The notes under the pieces: generated by a model
What the model saw: only the letters and a program-made list of their open reading frames with translations
Databases searched by the model: none
Told to the model about the DNA's origin: nothing
Shown: positions 1 to 12,448 of the stretch, piece by piece
Layout of the letters: every line of letters begins with the position of its first letter
How positions within the stretch are numbered: the stretch's first letter is position 1
Made by a program: the position numbers and the translations under genes
Source: Elmis aenea
Taxonomy: Eukaryota; Arthropoda; Insecta; Coleoptera; Elmidae
Assembly (NCBI GenBank): GCA_947652605.1
Contig: OX393579.1
Location: forward strand, 21,783,674-21,847,673
Direction of reading: 5' to 3'
Length of the DNA stretch: 64,000 nt

Positions 1-85
1 AATATCTCAAAAAAAGGTGTAGAACTTGTCACAATAATAATTTACGTACATTGCAATAATATACATAGTTAATAAAAGAAAAAAC
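1..85 (-). repeat. LINE-like 3' end fragment cut by window edge
   Basis: This stretch is nearly identical to 29277-29350. The second copy is preceded by an (AAT)n run and CTTTATTTG, which on the minus strand reads as AATAAA followed by an (ATT)n tail. That is typical of the 3' end of a non-LTR retrotransposon. No coding sequence is visible, so the family is not assigned. Confidence 0.5.
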
Positions 86-1860
86 ATATTATATTAAAAT
101 ATATAACAACTTGTCATTATGCGATGCATAGGAACTAGTCCGCTGCACATGGACTGTGCGGAGAGTGACGTCACGGCCAATCACAGCGCGTTTCAGAATT
201 TAAAATATAAAGGGCATTTTAAAAATGTATTTCTCGGAACTGGACGATTTCTTTTAAATTTTTGGTGGTTGAGAATAAACTTTATAGATCAGATTATCAT
301 TTAAAAAATATTTTATCAAGTTTTATTTTTCTGTGTAAACGCCCATTGCAGAATAAATTGTCCTGCTTATTAATTTTTGCATCTGGTAACCCCACTCCAA
401 CATAATGCTTATTGTTTATCGGACGGTTGGTCGGCTGTTCCAGCAGTTATCAATTCAATGTTTGAACTAGTTTGTAGACGCTAAAAACAGCAAATGAACT
501 AGGGAAAGAACTGCCGCTGGATTTTTACATGCATACGCTGTTTCAAACTAACGTGTTCTTTGATAGCTAAGCATCGCTCGCTTAATCTTAAGCATTGTTG
601 AGTTAATGTTAATACTGCTCTCTTAAAATGTTTACACTTAGATTAAAGTGACCAACTCTTGATCTGCCAGTTTCAGAAAATCTTCATTAAAAAATGGAAA
701 CTTTTTGTTAATTCAACGCCAAATGAAACAGAACAAAACTAAAAATCTTTATTCTCAAACTAGACTGGTAGGAAAAAATACATTGCAGTCGAGAATTTGT
801 CTTTAGAAAAATCAAAACGTTCTTCAGTATACGTCAAGACAATTTCGTTATGATATTATGTAATATTTTCCCTTTTTACCCATAGGGCGTAAGGAGAATT
901 TTGTTATTAACTGATTTAATAGGAGTTTGCTCGGAGTTCAGTAATAGTTTTAAAGCATTTAAAGCTACGAAACCTGTAAATTCGTCCTCATTCCTTGTCA
1001 GATTGGTCATTAAATAAGAAAGTAGTTCAAATATTTATAAACTTAGAATTTATTTTTAAATAGATTTCTCGTTTCATTAAACACTTTTTAAACATTGTGA
1101 AAAAAGGCTAGATAACGTTAAGTACAGGGTCTTTCAGAGTAAATGCAAGGACCGGGGCAAACAATATTTTTGAGGCTCTTCAAAATTAAAAACTATGAGG
1201 GAAAAATATAAAATGTTAATGGTCGTTCCTTGATATATGTTATAAAAGTGTTATTTCAATTACATAAGTATTATGTATTTTCTTCTAACAGATCTAATTA
1301 AAAATTGAGGCCCCTAAGACTGCTAGGCCTTTCTTGACCCCCCCCCTCCGCTGATAGACCTGGTCAAGTATTTTCAATTCTTAAATAACATTTTTACGAA
1401 ACGGTTAGACAGTTTTTTTCATAGTAACATAAAAAAAATATTAAAGCTAAAAGACCTACTTATTAAAAATCTTTCAGTTGCTGATAGTACAAAAGTCAAC
1501 ATGTAGTAATATTTTCCACGTAAATTTGAATATTGTACAATACATCAGCTTTTTCAAAACAAGATTTCAACTTTTCCACGCGCTTTGCATAATAATATAA
1601 ATATCGTATTACCATCAAAAGTAAATACTTATTCAATGTCAAAATAATACTTAATAATAAAATTTTGGCACAATCAAAAAGATAGACATTTGTATTGTCT
1701 TTTGAATTGGGATAAATCGGAACAAATGGCGTCCCGTCTGGGCTTCTTTCGGAACGTCTCGTTTTAGATCCGAAATTTGGGATGTCCAGCAAAATCCGGA
1801 CAGTTGGTCGCCCTATTTGCAATGCTTAAAAATATATGAGCACATTAGACGCAACAGTAT
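86..1860. other. Intronic DNA, no gene seen
   Basis: AT-rich sequence with no convincing exon or repeat boundary. Two locally GC-richer patches occur: 145-190, with a TGACGTCA palindrome and a CCAAT box, and about 1690-1820, with short GTCC/GGAC-rich inverted motifs that look like a decayed transposon end. An upstream exon of the guanylate cyclase gene could lie further left. Confidence 0.5.
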
Positions 1861-2180
1861 ATTACATAACTTAAGTTGTAAGAAGCATAACACGCACGAG
1901 TGAAAAAGTTGCGCACGGCGCCGGTCATCAGAGAATGCGTTATTGCATTAAAACTCAAGTTTTGTACTATACTTTTTTTACGATCACATAATATATACGA
2001 TTTATCAGTTTTTGGCTAATAGTAAACACATTGGTACGTGCGCTCTTAATTGTCTATTTTGACGTTAGCCTACTTTTATCATTTCTAGAAAATTGTACTC
2101 TTTGCTTACCGTGCGTAAAGACTTACTATAAGCATGCAGGTCGTACGATAATAATCATTTTACGAAGTGGTCGTAAAAAA
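1861..2180 (+). repeat. Uncharacterised hairpin-headed repeat family, copy 1
   Basis: One of four copies in the window (others 22446-22818, 28203-29932 split, 46653-47098). It starts with ATTACATAAC followed by a degraded hairpin, then TTTTTTACGATCACATAAT, a conserved core containing TTTGCTTACCGTGCGT and GCATGCAGG, and ends with GTGGTCGTAAAAAA. The inner boundaries form an imperfect inverted repeat. No protein is encoded; any open frame here is a repeat by-product. Confidence 0.7.
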
Positions 2181-3146
2181 ATTCATTTCGAGTTGAGCAT
2201 GTCGTTAAAGAGTTCCGGCAGCAGCTAACTTGGATTAATTCATTAATTAGTCCATAATTGACGCATGTGCATAGTTTGAATGTTTGAAAACATGAATTAA
2301 GAACAAAATGTATTGCTGGAGCTGGAACAAACCTATAATGTCGTGTTTGCAACTTTCGTGAATGTCAATCTTTCTGACAAGTAGCAATAAAGTGGATACA
2401 CCTTCATCTCATCACGTGCCTTCCTTGACTTACTATTTATCAATCTTGTCACAAAATATTCTCCAAAATGTATTATCGTGACTGCACAGTATAAGATTAT
2501 TTCAGATTCTCCTGAAAGGCTGAAATTACTTTCCTCTTGGGGTGGAGCGTTTGTCACCTGTTGAATGTCTTTTACGTCAACGCGATTCAAATAACAAGGG
2601 ACGCTATGAAGGATTATTGCATCATTCTGGCAGTAAAAACTTAACGTTAACAGTTATCAGGAGAAATATTTTGTAACTGTGTTGGAGTAAATAAAAACAT
2701 AAACTTTTTTTCAACAACATCAAGTTTCATGTACGGTTACTTTTACTTTTAAATCATAACCGAATATTTTTTTGAAGTAGTAATTCAACGTTTTATTAAA
2801 CCAGAATAAAATTAAAACACTATTAAACCTTATTTACTTATTTAATGTATGCTATTACCACACCATAAAATGTCTTAATCAAATTAGCTCTTATAGTTAA
2901 TCGATTCATAAAATGGCTATATATCAACACAAGAGGTCGCTTATGAAATATTTAAATGGCGCAGTAAAATTAAAATGTACAAGAAATAAATCAATAAGTC
3001 TTAAACATACTGTAATTACGAAAAATATTTCATGATTACCCAAGACTCGCAAGGCCTTCTTTGAGTTACGAAAACCCTGAGTGTGGATATCTTCATCGCT
3101 TTTAAAACGTTCGAGTGCAATAACATTTTTCACTTTTTTTTTTCAG
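2181..3146. other. Intronic DNA, no gene seen
   Basis: No supported exon, RNA gene or repeat boundary. It ends in a strong polypyrimidine tract and CAG acceptor directly before the exon at 3147. The preceding exon of the gene was searched for by eye and not found. Confidence 0.5.
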
Positions 3147-3224
3147 TTTACGTAATCGTTGGGCATCATTACGAACACCTTGGGCTGATGATTGCGATGG
3201 AAGAAAAAAAGCTTTTTGATAACG
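3147..3224 (+). CDS. Gyc32E: Receptor guanylate cyclase, extracellular ANF-receptor exon (internal exon A)
   Basis: A 78-bp exon bounded by a TTTTTTTCAG acceptor and a GTAAGT donor. It carries two bases completing a split codon, 25 codons and one base of the next codon. The peptide contains YVIVGHHYEHLGLMIAMEEK, typical of the periplasmic-binding-like ANF-receptor domain of membrane guanylate cyclases (cGMP-forming receptors of the plasma membrane). The last base joins GG of the exon at 16800 to make Gly, giving DNG then EYFVVGVDIEQY without a break. Similarity to insect Gyc32E is from memory; another receptor cyclase paralogue is possible. A foldback transposon begins only about 25 bp after the donor. 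Confidence 0.85.
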
Positions 3225-3249
3225 GTAAGTTTTAACATAATCATGTATA

Positions 3250-4900
3250 CCGGGTGTAACTGAGTTCTGGTACACCCCTTTTTTTAATTTTGATTTTAGT
3301 TAAATAAAATTTTCGATATATGATTTGTGCTAAAAAACGGATTCTTTGCACATATTATGTATACTATTATTTCTCACCCGATTTCGCCGGAAATAACCCC
3401 GACTTTGTTATTTTATATGGAACACACTGTATATTTTTACATTTTTGGAAAAAGAAACAATTTTGAATACCTCAAATAATTTTTGAAACTAAATTTAATT
3501 TTTTTATTAAGTGTGCCGTGACGTGCATATGTATATTGAATTTTATTATGTCAACAAGTGTCTTAAAAACATTCTTGTGAATTTAAAATGGCTTTGAAAG
3601 TTGTAGAATCGGTTTTTGAACAGAAAGTCAATTTTTTTTTAAAGGAATGGTGTTGTACAAGCGGTTATTTAAACAAATATTTTCTGACAAACTTAGTATA
3701 CCAATAACTTATATGAGTGTTGAAAGGCTGTTTCAAAAACTGAATTTATAATTAGAAGACAGTGGCAGTGGCAGTGGCAGTGGCAGTGGCAGTGGCAGTG
3801 GCAGTGGCAGTGGCAGTGGCAGTGGCAGTGGCAGTGGCAGTGGCAGTGGCAGTGGCAGTGGCAGTGGCAGTGGCAGTGGCAGTGGCAGTGGCAGTGGCAG
3901 TGGCAGTGGCAGTGGCAGTGGCAGTGGCAGTGACGGTGACATTGTCTTTATTGCTATAAAAGAAAAAATAAATAAATAATACAACAATATTACGCAAGGC
4001 GTAGCTGTATACATTGTCTAGGACTAGGACAATGTATTTATTGCTTTTCCACTCAAGGTTGAGTTTGAAGTAAATTCAAAAAATAAAAATATGAGATAAC
4101 TTTTATAATGTTGAAGACAAAATAATATTTCCAAAAACAACCTATTAACATGTTGTGTCAAAGCTTGCAAACCTGATTCAACAAGAGGACTGAACCAAAA
4201 AGAGGAAAGAATTTAACAAAATGACTACAATAGCTTGCCATCGACCACAATACAGTAAACCTCTCTCTTAAATGACTCAGTCAAGGATTTTCAAAATTCA
4301 AACTGTCAGGAATAGAGTTGTATAATTTGTAAATATTGAAGGAACAAGTTTTTATAATACTTCAAGTCTTTAAAACTACCTTCCAATACAAGTATAAGTT
4401 ATTGGTATTGTTAAATTCGTCAGAACATACTCTATTTAAATTCCTGCATGTACCAATCCATAAAAAAATAACTTTCTGTGAAAAAAACAATTTCCTTAAC
4501 TTTCAATGCTTATTAAAGTAACCTAAATGTCTATTTAAATGTACAAAAACGTTTTCGGACACTTATTGACATAATCAAATTTAATTTATGCAAGTCACGG
4601 CACACTTAATAAAAAATAAAATTTCGTCCAAAAATTATTTGAGGTTATAAAAATTAACCAAAATAGTTTAGTTGTATCCAAAATCGCTGCCTCTTTCCAA
4701 AAATATAAAAATATACAGGGTGTTCCATTTGAAATAACAAAGTCAGGGTCATTTCCGGCGATACCGGATGTGAAATAATAGTGTACATATGTTCAAACAA
4801 TCTAGTTTTTTACACATATCATATATCTAAAATTTTATTTACCTATCTAAAATCAAAACTCAAGAAAAAAAAAGAGTGTACCAAACTAAGCTACACCCGA
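3250..4900. mobile_element. Foldback element with about 350-bp arms and CAGTGG repeat in the loop
   Basis: The left end reads TA-CCGGGTGTAACTGAG and the right end mirrors it (CTACACCCGA-TA). The arms continue inward: about 3370-3440 mirrors 4710-4790 (GACTTTGTTATTT and its complement, including a TATACAGGGTGTTCC block), and 3515-3530 mirrors 4592-4610 (GTGTGCCGTGAC). No transposase ORF. TA duplication and CAGGGTG blocks suggest a Tc1/mariner-related nonautonomous element. Confidence 0.7.
3760..3932. repeat. (CAGTGG)n microsatellite, about 29 units
   Basis: A 173-bp near-perfect hexanucleotide array in the loop of the foldback element, ending in variant units (GTGACGGTGAC). It gives open frames in several phases (Ala-Val, Thr-Ala, Leu-Pro dipeptides), which are artefacts of the period rather than genes. 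Confidence 0.97.
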
Positions 4901-6267
4901 TATGTTAGCGATTTTAAATTGATGTGAGAAAGTTAACCACTGCTTAGAACTTTTTAACATAAGTCTAGATCAAAATTTTAGTTGAAAGCGTAAACTTTAG
5001 CAAACTTGAACGAAAGTCAAAACTTTGAAACGAAACTGACAGTTTTATTTGAAAATACGTTCGAACTGGAAGTGGAACCGATCTCATTGAAACCGCTTTA
5101 ATTCAAATAATGTCTTTATTAAATGTAATTCATAGTTTTTGCTCCACTTATTAGCAATAATGAAATATATTTTGCTTTATTGTGATACGCGTTTCGTTAA
5201 AGGAAAATTATAAGTGAACTTATGTTGACTTAACATTCTTTGTCATTGCCTGAAAAACTATAACTTTTCTTACTTGTAAGTAAAATATTAATATCCAAGT
5301 GATTTATTTTACAGTTTTAAATTCTATTTTTAAAAATATAAAACCAAATCCTTTCAAAAAGTTAAATTGACTATGGAACTTACGTTTAAAATATACACAC
5401 GAGAACAAAAAAGAAGCTTGAAAATGTACAGTTTAAAATATTAATGTGTGGCTTCATTGTATGTTAAAGAGGTGTAAAATATTTGATGACAAAAATCATG
5501 GATAGCAGAATTGATTAATTAGCCTTGTAACAGTTCAAGACTGATTTGAAACAAATAAAAAGTAAAACAAAACCGTATCAATAAAATATTTGAATTAAGG
5601 TATTTAAAAATGTGTAAGTTCGTTTTACAGCTACATTATTTTAAGTTTTTTTTTTTTGTTTAATATAGTAGCAAGTTTAATTTAAATAGTTCCAGTTGTA
5701 CCAAAAATGAATATATATGCCTAAGTGCTCTCAACTGGACGACCAAAACATTTATGACACAATAAATCTTCATTAGCTTAACCACAAAATGCCCATAAAC
5801 ACACAGCGCTATGGTGTAAGAAATTTAGAGCGTATTTTTTTTTGCAAAATAAACTTTTGTTGCATCGTATAAAGATTGATGGACCTCTTGGTGGCTTGCT
5901 ACGTTTAAATGACCATTTTCTCGCAGCTGTTTGCGACTGAGTTACGTTTAATCAATCAATACTTCCATATCAGATGGATTTTTTATAGAATGACGCGTTT
6001 TTATAACGTTTTTGTTAAATGAATAAGTCTCTAACGACATACAAAAACCAAAACGTCAGCTTTGTCTGAAGTGAATCAAAAAATAATTCTCTTTTAGTTT
6101 GCACATATTTTGATTAAAATCGCATTAAACAATCTGATTCCAATTCAAAAGTGATTATTGGAATATCGCTTACAGTTAGTATAATAAATAGGTCATAGGT
6201 TTATATTTGACTTAGTTGCTCAGTTACTAAATTTTATGCTGATTGCAAATAGCTGAAAAAGTTTTTA
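4901..6267. other. Intronic DNA, no gene seen
   Basis: AT-rich sequence with no supported repeat boundary or coding exon. Confidence 0.5.
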
Positions 6268-6269
6268 TA

Positions 6270-7161
6270 CAGTATGTACAAAAAGTAAAGTAACTGATCA
6301 ATATCTCGTGACAACTTTTAAAAACCAATTTTAAATAAAAGTTGTTTGTAGTCATTTGCTACATCCTTAAATTATTTTCAACCATACAGTGTGTTGTTTT
6401 GCGCACCGATACGTAACTCTGTTTTTTAAAGCAGAACACCCAGTTTATTTTATAATTTTTAGATGTAAAATTGAACTTTCTTTCAAAAATATGTAGGTTT
6501 TATATAATTAATATCAGTTGTTTTTGAGTTATTTAAGTTTTTATAAAAATATTGACAGAAACAGCAGTCTAAAAAAACAATAATATATCACAACTTGGCT
6601 ATTTCAGAACAAATTCCTTTAAAACTTTGTAGGATAATAGTGTCATAGTGATTTCTGACTATGTAGTTAAAATTTTAAAATAATACACATTGTGTCCTTA
6701 TGCCCGGTCCATTTAGTCAAACTTCAAACACGAATAAGTCAGTGGTTTTAAATTAAATAATTTTACATTTTCTTATTGATAATGTAGTTATCTTCAAAAA
6801 TTATTGAAGTCAATTATGTTTAAAATCAGTATTTCTCGAGTTATGGCGGTTTTCTTGATAATTTACGTATACAATCAACATTTAAAGCAGTAAACCAGTA
6901 GGCTTTGGAAATACCTCGAAAATATGTGTTAAGTGTCAAATGCAACTCTATTTTCATCTTTTGGCCTTATTTTGCATTGTGTATTTACTTAATTAATTTA
7001 AAAAAACAAAGTGTGCGCGAAAACAAAACGCTGTGTATAGTTGCGAATAATTTATGGTTAGGTAAGATAATTACCACAGACAACTTTTGTAAAAAACTCT
7101 TTTTTGTAAAATTGTCACAAGACGAGGTATTGATCCGTTACGTTACTTTTTGTACATACTG
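6270..7161. mobile_element. Nonautonomous Tc1/mariner-like element with long inverted arms
   Basis: Ends are TA-CAGTATGTACAAAAAG and its complement CTTTTTGTACATACTG-TA, followed inward by imperfectly mirrored arms (AACTGATCAATATCTCGTGA against TCACAAGACGAGGTATTGAT). TA is duplicated at both ends. Open frames inside have no recognisable protein similarity. Confidence 0.8.
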
Positions 7162-7205
7162 TATATGACTGTTAACTAACAAGGGAAGGTCACGATATGT
7201 TGTCG

Positions 7206-7505
7206 CTATAATCTGATTAAGGCTGTGTTTATTGCATCAAGAACATCAAAACTAAATGTTTTGCAGAGGTATACGTGCCACTGTCCTTTTCCTTCGGAAA
7301 AATAGGACAAAAGTTGAATAACAAAGGTAATTGTTGCGATCGCGTTGGCTATTAAACCATCAGAGATAAAATCGAAATTCTTCCATTTGCCAATTTGCGC
7401 ATCCTCGGCAAATGAAATGGTGCAAAGTTTTTGAAAAAATCTTAAACGGTTCCGGAGAAAAACGTCAAAAACGAAACCCCTGCAAAGCGCTATGATTTGA
7501 GAAGT
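7206..7505 (-). repeat. Dispersed repeat, related to 51434-51640
   Basis: The complement shares long stretches with 51434-51640, for example GGGGTTTCGTTTTTGACG and TTTTTCTCCGGAACCG. It directly abuts the transposase palindrome at 7510. The 109-codon frame it yields is not a recognisable protein; the copy at 51434 keeps no corresponding complete frame. Confidence 0.6.
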
Positions 7506-7509
7506 TGTA

Positions 7510-8385
7510 CAGGGTCCGACAAAATGATCTCCCACATTTTAATCTTTAATAAAAACGCCATTGTAAATGCTATTTAGATTTTATTTTTATTAACTGAAAA
7601 TGCATGCTATGCCATTTGTTTTTATTAAGTTTTAAAAATTACAGAATCCAAATGGTGACCATTTTTTTCGATACACATTCGAAGCTGATTTCTGAAAGTT
7701 TCCATCACTCGAGCAGTAATTTGAGGCGATATTCCTGTAATTTCTTGGCGTATTGCTGCTTTCAATTCGTCAATGGTTCGGGGATGGTGTTGAAAAACCT
7801 TCGCTTTCAGGTAGTCCCAAAGGAAACATTTCCCTTAAAACGTCCATTGTCCTTCTTGCCGTATGAGCCGTAGCTCCATCCTGTTTAAACCATACATCCA
7901 AAACTTTGAGAACGAACATCCGGATGTATGGTTTCAACAGGATGGAGCTACGGCTCATACGGCAAGAAGGACAATGGACGTTTTAAGGGAAATGTTTCCA
8001 GGACACGTATCTCGTTATGTGGAGACGTTGGGTGGCCTGCGCGTTCACCCGATCTTGCCCCATGCGACTTTTTCCTTTGGGACTACCTGAAAGCGAAGGT
8101 TTTTCAACACCATCCCCGAACCATTGACGAATTGAAAGCAGCAATACGCCAAGAAATTACAGGAATATCGCCTCAAATTACTGCTCGAGTGATGGAAACT
8201 TTCAGAAATCAGCTTCGAATGTGTATCGAAAAAAATGGTCACCATTTGGATTCTGTAATTTTTAAAACTTAATAAAAACAAATGGCATAGCATACATTTT
8301 CAGTTAATAAAAATAAAATCTAAATAGCATTTACAATGGCGTTTTTATTAAAGATTAAAATGTGGGAGATCATTTTGCCGGACCC
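7510..8385. pseudogene. Head-to-head palindrome of a Tc1/mariner-type transposase 3' half
   Basis: The arms 7510-7910 and 7916-8385 are inverted copies of one sequence that starts CAGGGTCCGACAAAATGATC. The right arm, read on plus, encodes a DDE-transposase C-terminal piece with DVWFQQDGATAHTARRTMDV and, in another frame, WPARSPDLAPCDFFLW followed by a helical tail. The left arm (minus strand) encodes the first motif but lacks about 73 bp present in the right arm; the deletion junction lies between two TTTCC direct repeats and shifts the frame. The right arm itself needs a frameshift between the two motifs. The right end has lost its last bases (GGACCC then ATTTA). Neither arm can encode a working enzyme. 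Confidence 0.85.
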
Positions 8386-10207
8386 ATTTAATTTTCACAC
8401 ATGACTTTTTTCCAATTAAAAAATATACTACTTGATTATATCAGTCGCGATTATGTAGAAAACTGCTATATTGTTTTTACCCAACAAATATACCCTTGGA
8501 AGTCACAAAAATGACTTACTTTGTTAAAATTGTCGGTCAATTTGTAATTTTTTGACGTTCTGTAAGATATAGGTACGATACAATAAGCTATCTTTAATAT
8601 TTGCACAAAATATATTATTGTTTAAAATTTAGAAAAGTTTTTTAGTTTTTTATTTCTTCAAAGGAAAGTGCATATTTTGCATTGAGTTATAAAAATTACA
8701 AATGGACCAATGCTTTCCAAATTAATTTGTTAACGTATCTTTATTGTACCAGAAAAATCTTTTTATTAAGATGAATATTATTCTTACGTGATATATTCTT
8801 GAAACAGAAAATAAGTTTTTAGCTAACTACACGAAAAAAATATTTGGCTTTATTTAAATGTTTGATTTTAAAAAACAAAATAGAATCGACTTTGTAGTAA
8901 GTTAACTGGATTTATAAATGCAAATTAAAAATTTCCACGAAGAAGTTTAAACACAATTAAATTAATTTGTAAATAATGAAGTTACTGCCAAAAAACTAGA
9001 AGGCTATTTTTAAGATTTTCTCACTGTTTATGAAATCAGCTGCAGACTTATATCTCTTTTGATATTGTTATTAAAATAAACTAAGCAACGTTACCTAACT
9101 TTAACCTGTAGTCTATATTTGATAGTAAGGGAGACCACAATGGACGCTCTCGAATTTGAATCAGCCTGTATTTACTTGTTAATATAAATATTTATGTTTT
9201 ATTAAGTAGTAATGGAACTATTTCCTTCATTGCCATCACCAAATAAAAAAAATTATGTCGTCTATAACTGCAAGAAAATTAGTTTTGTTTATACAATTTA
9301 GGAAATTTTATTCAAGATAGTTGCAGTATTACGAAACTGTTAAATTGCGTCAACAAAGAACAAAGTATATTCCAAATTACCAAGTAAAAATGTTGGCAAG
9401 CTTGGGTGCAAAGTGCTATTGACACTAAAATTGGATAAACTAAGTTTACGAAGCATCTTATAGTTAGCAATCGGGCTACTTCGATAGTCCATTAAGTAAC
9501 TAAATCTACGTTTATTTAAGATTTGCCCGAATAGAACTTAAAAACGCACACATATTTTATTAATTTTATGAGAAAACTTGCAGCAGAATCAACCTACATT
9601 CCATTAAATTTTATTTTATTTCTTTGCATTGCATTGGCGGAAAATTTCATATTGCTGCACATATAGAAAACACAATCGCCAACATCTACACTGAATTGAA
9701 GTACGAAATAGCGTTAGACGACTACAAAAGTTCATGCAAGCATTCCAAAGTGGTATTTCTTAGAAAAATAAACAGTAATTCTTGTAGGAAAATAAAATTT
9801 TAAGAGGTTTCATCGTAAAATCATTTGGTAAATAGGAGGAATAATAGTTTTGAGGAACTTTCATACCCTTATTCTTTATAAATAATTCCGAAATCCACAT
9901 TAATATTGATAATTTTTAATTAAATTGTAAATATTTTTAAATAATTAACCTAGAAAAATTTAGCAACAAAAGATAATTGAATAGGTCTAAACATCCGCTA
10001 CGTTACCCTATCTATATTTGCTAGCAGCAAACATTACAAATATTATATGAAGTAAAATCACTCAACTTCTAATAATTTTGAAAGCTGCTTAACTAAAATT
10101 AAAATATTTTTTAAAAAACGCCTTTATTTGTAAAATGTTTAAAGTTTTTCATTGTGTACTTGAACTTGAAGTAAATACATTTTTAAATAGCAGTAAAAAG
10201 TGTTTTG
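8386..10207. other. Intronic DNA, no gene seen
   Basis: AT-rich, with no repeat boundary or exon I can support. Confidence 0.5.
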
Positions 10208-10209
10208 TA

Positions 10210-10640
10210 CAGGGTGGTCCAAATTTAATGGGATTACATAGGTATCTCCCTTAATGTTCAAGATGGAAAAACTGTTAAATTACCAAAAGTTTTTTAAGAC
10301 AAACTCAAAACCGTTTTTAATAATATTCTATCGCTTTCGGTTTCTAGTTATTGGAAAAAGCTGTTTGTTTTGTCATATTTATAGCGTCATATCTCCGTTA
10401 TTGTTGTAAATATCGCAAAAATGTATGAAGACTATTTTTAGATTTTTTATTTAAAATTCAATTATACTACTATTTACGCTCGCTGTTAAAACGATATGAC
10501 ACAAACTTACCTTTTTTAAATGAAAGCTGTAGTTGGCTATGACCTATTTAAATTCCTTATTTTTTTCTCATTCGAAATATATAATGGTTGAAGTACTTAT
10601 TTTCAATAAAACGAAAATTACGAAGATTTTTTAATTTAGT
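10210..10640. mobile_element. Left part of a mariner-like foldback, right end missing
   Basis: Starts TA-CAGGGTGGTCCAAATTTAA and contains the core block shared by other foldbacks here (AGTTGGCTATGACC near 10526). No matching right terminus was found downstream, so the copy appears truncated; the right boundary is approximate. Confidence 0.5.
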
Positions 10641-12446
10641 TTAATTTGTTTTTAAGATAAAAATTATAAATATTTGATCACAGGTAAACAATAGCATAGT
10701 CAGAATTTGCAGTATATTTTAAAGTTTGCTCCTAATAAAAATGGACAAAAATTTAAAGAATTTGGCAAATATTAGTTAATTTGTCACAATACCATGCGAA
10801 AAACCCCGAAAACTATTTTATTTAGTAGTGGAATTGTATTATTTTTTAAATGGTTAATTAAACCATTTGACTAAAAGGTCGAGTTTAATGTAGAAGTAAT
10901 TTGGGTTTTTATTGAAAACGTGCCAAAGCTTTAATTTCTGTGTCTTGATTTTGAAATAATAAACTAATGTTATCAATAATTTATACCTTTAATAGCATAC
11001 AAAATAATCAACATCACAACTGCTTAGTTGTAGATTTTTGTATTAAAAAATAAAAATTAAGTGTACTTTAGCGATAAAAAACCTAACAAAACCATTTTAA
11101 AATAGAGCACACACAAATTATTATTTCAACAATTTAAGACAATTGTTTCGAATAACAATGCAATGTAAATGTTTTAGAACAATTTAAGATGTTTTTAAGG
11201 TATTGTTGTTATATACCAAGATTTTCCAACCGACGACACGCGAAAGATTTTTATTCCCCCCGCAAACGCTCCGATAAAAACATGATAGTTTTCTAATTAC
11301 ATTGTGGGATAGAAACATTTTTTGCCGCCTCCCGTAGCCAAAAATACTCTTTGATCAATCGAAAAAACAATAAATAAACTGGTGAAGCGTGTAGCCACCA
11401 AATGACTTTCGCCATACAGTATGTGTTAGTCTTTGTATGTGTGTGCATTTGTAAGTTTGAAAAGTTGACGCTCCAGGCATTTTAAATAACCTTATTTTTA
11501 TAAAGTAAATGACGCCTGTGAAAATGACGTTTCATGCTACTGTTATATCATACAAACAACCATGGGGTCCTTAAAAGAATATTAAAATAATTTTAAATAA
11601 GCATAACTTCTTTGATCAAATTCTGGAGAATTAAAGCAAACGGCCTTTTATTAAGACAAATCTACCTACTTATAATTATGAAGTTTGGGAACTTCTCTTA
11701 TACACAAAAAAAATTAATTTTTTTGCAATTGTTTAACATATGGTTTTAAATATGTCACATATTAATATTTTATCGGCTTTATTTCATTTTAGATAAGCCA
11801 CGTGCTTATACTGAGTAAGTTAATTGTAACAGATTGTAATAATTATAATTATAATGGTTGCTCCTACATATACACTAAATTTGTAATTTTCCCCAACCTG
11901 TAATAAACATATTTTTCTGTGAAAACCTTATTGCGCAAAAAAATATTTGGAAAACGTATTCCGTTTCAGCGATTTTCAAAGATAAAAGGTCACGTGAGAA
12001 AGAAATGTAGCAGAAAGATTAACGAATTACGGTTAAGAATGGAGGAACAAATGCAGTCAGCAGTCAATAATATGACCAAGACCATCTGAATACGTGCAAG
12101 GGTTTCAAATGTGCTGGAAGAGTATGTAATTCTTCCAGAGTAAATATTCAGAACGACGATAATTGCCATGGTACACGGATTTTAAGATAAGCGACTAAGA
12201 TTCGATTATAATAATACGCTTTTGTGTTTCAAATCTCATTTATTTTTTCAAACATTTATCTTTTGCGTGCTATTTAAATGCAAAATAGGTGTAAGCTACA
12301 AACAGGTACTTTATTTTGTGTTTCCACAATGAAACGGCTTCTAGATACGTATCGATTTGTGGTTAAACTTTAGGAACTTTCTTGCTACTTTTAACGGAGG
12401 TAACGGCTTCGGCAAACTATAAAACATGATTGTGCGTTGTATCTTA
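10641..12446. other. Intronic DNA, no gene seen
   Basis: No supported exon or repeat boundary. A short GC-richer stretch near 11225-11420 has no recognisable content. Confidence 0.45.
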
Positions 12447-12448
12447 TA

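Noticed and set aside
3733..4014. Dipeptide-repeat open frames (Leu-Pro, Thr-Ala, Ala-Val)
   Set aside because: They are the six-base CAGTGG array read in different frames; no gene context.
7863..8272. Functional transposase gene
   Set aside because: Only the 3' half is present, the two catalytic motifs are in different frames, and the terminus is damaged.
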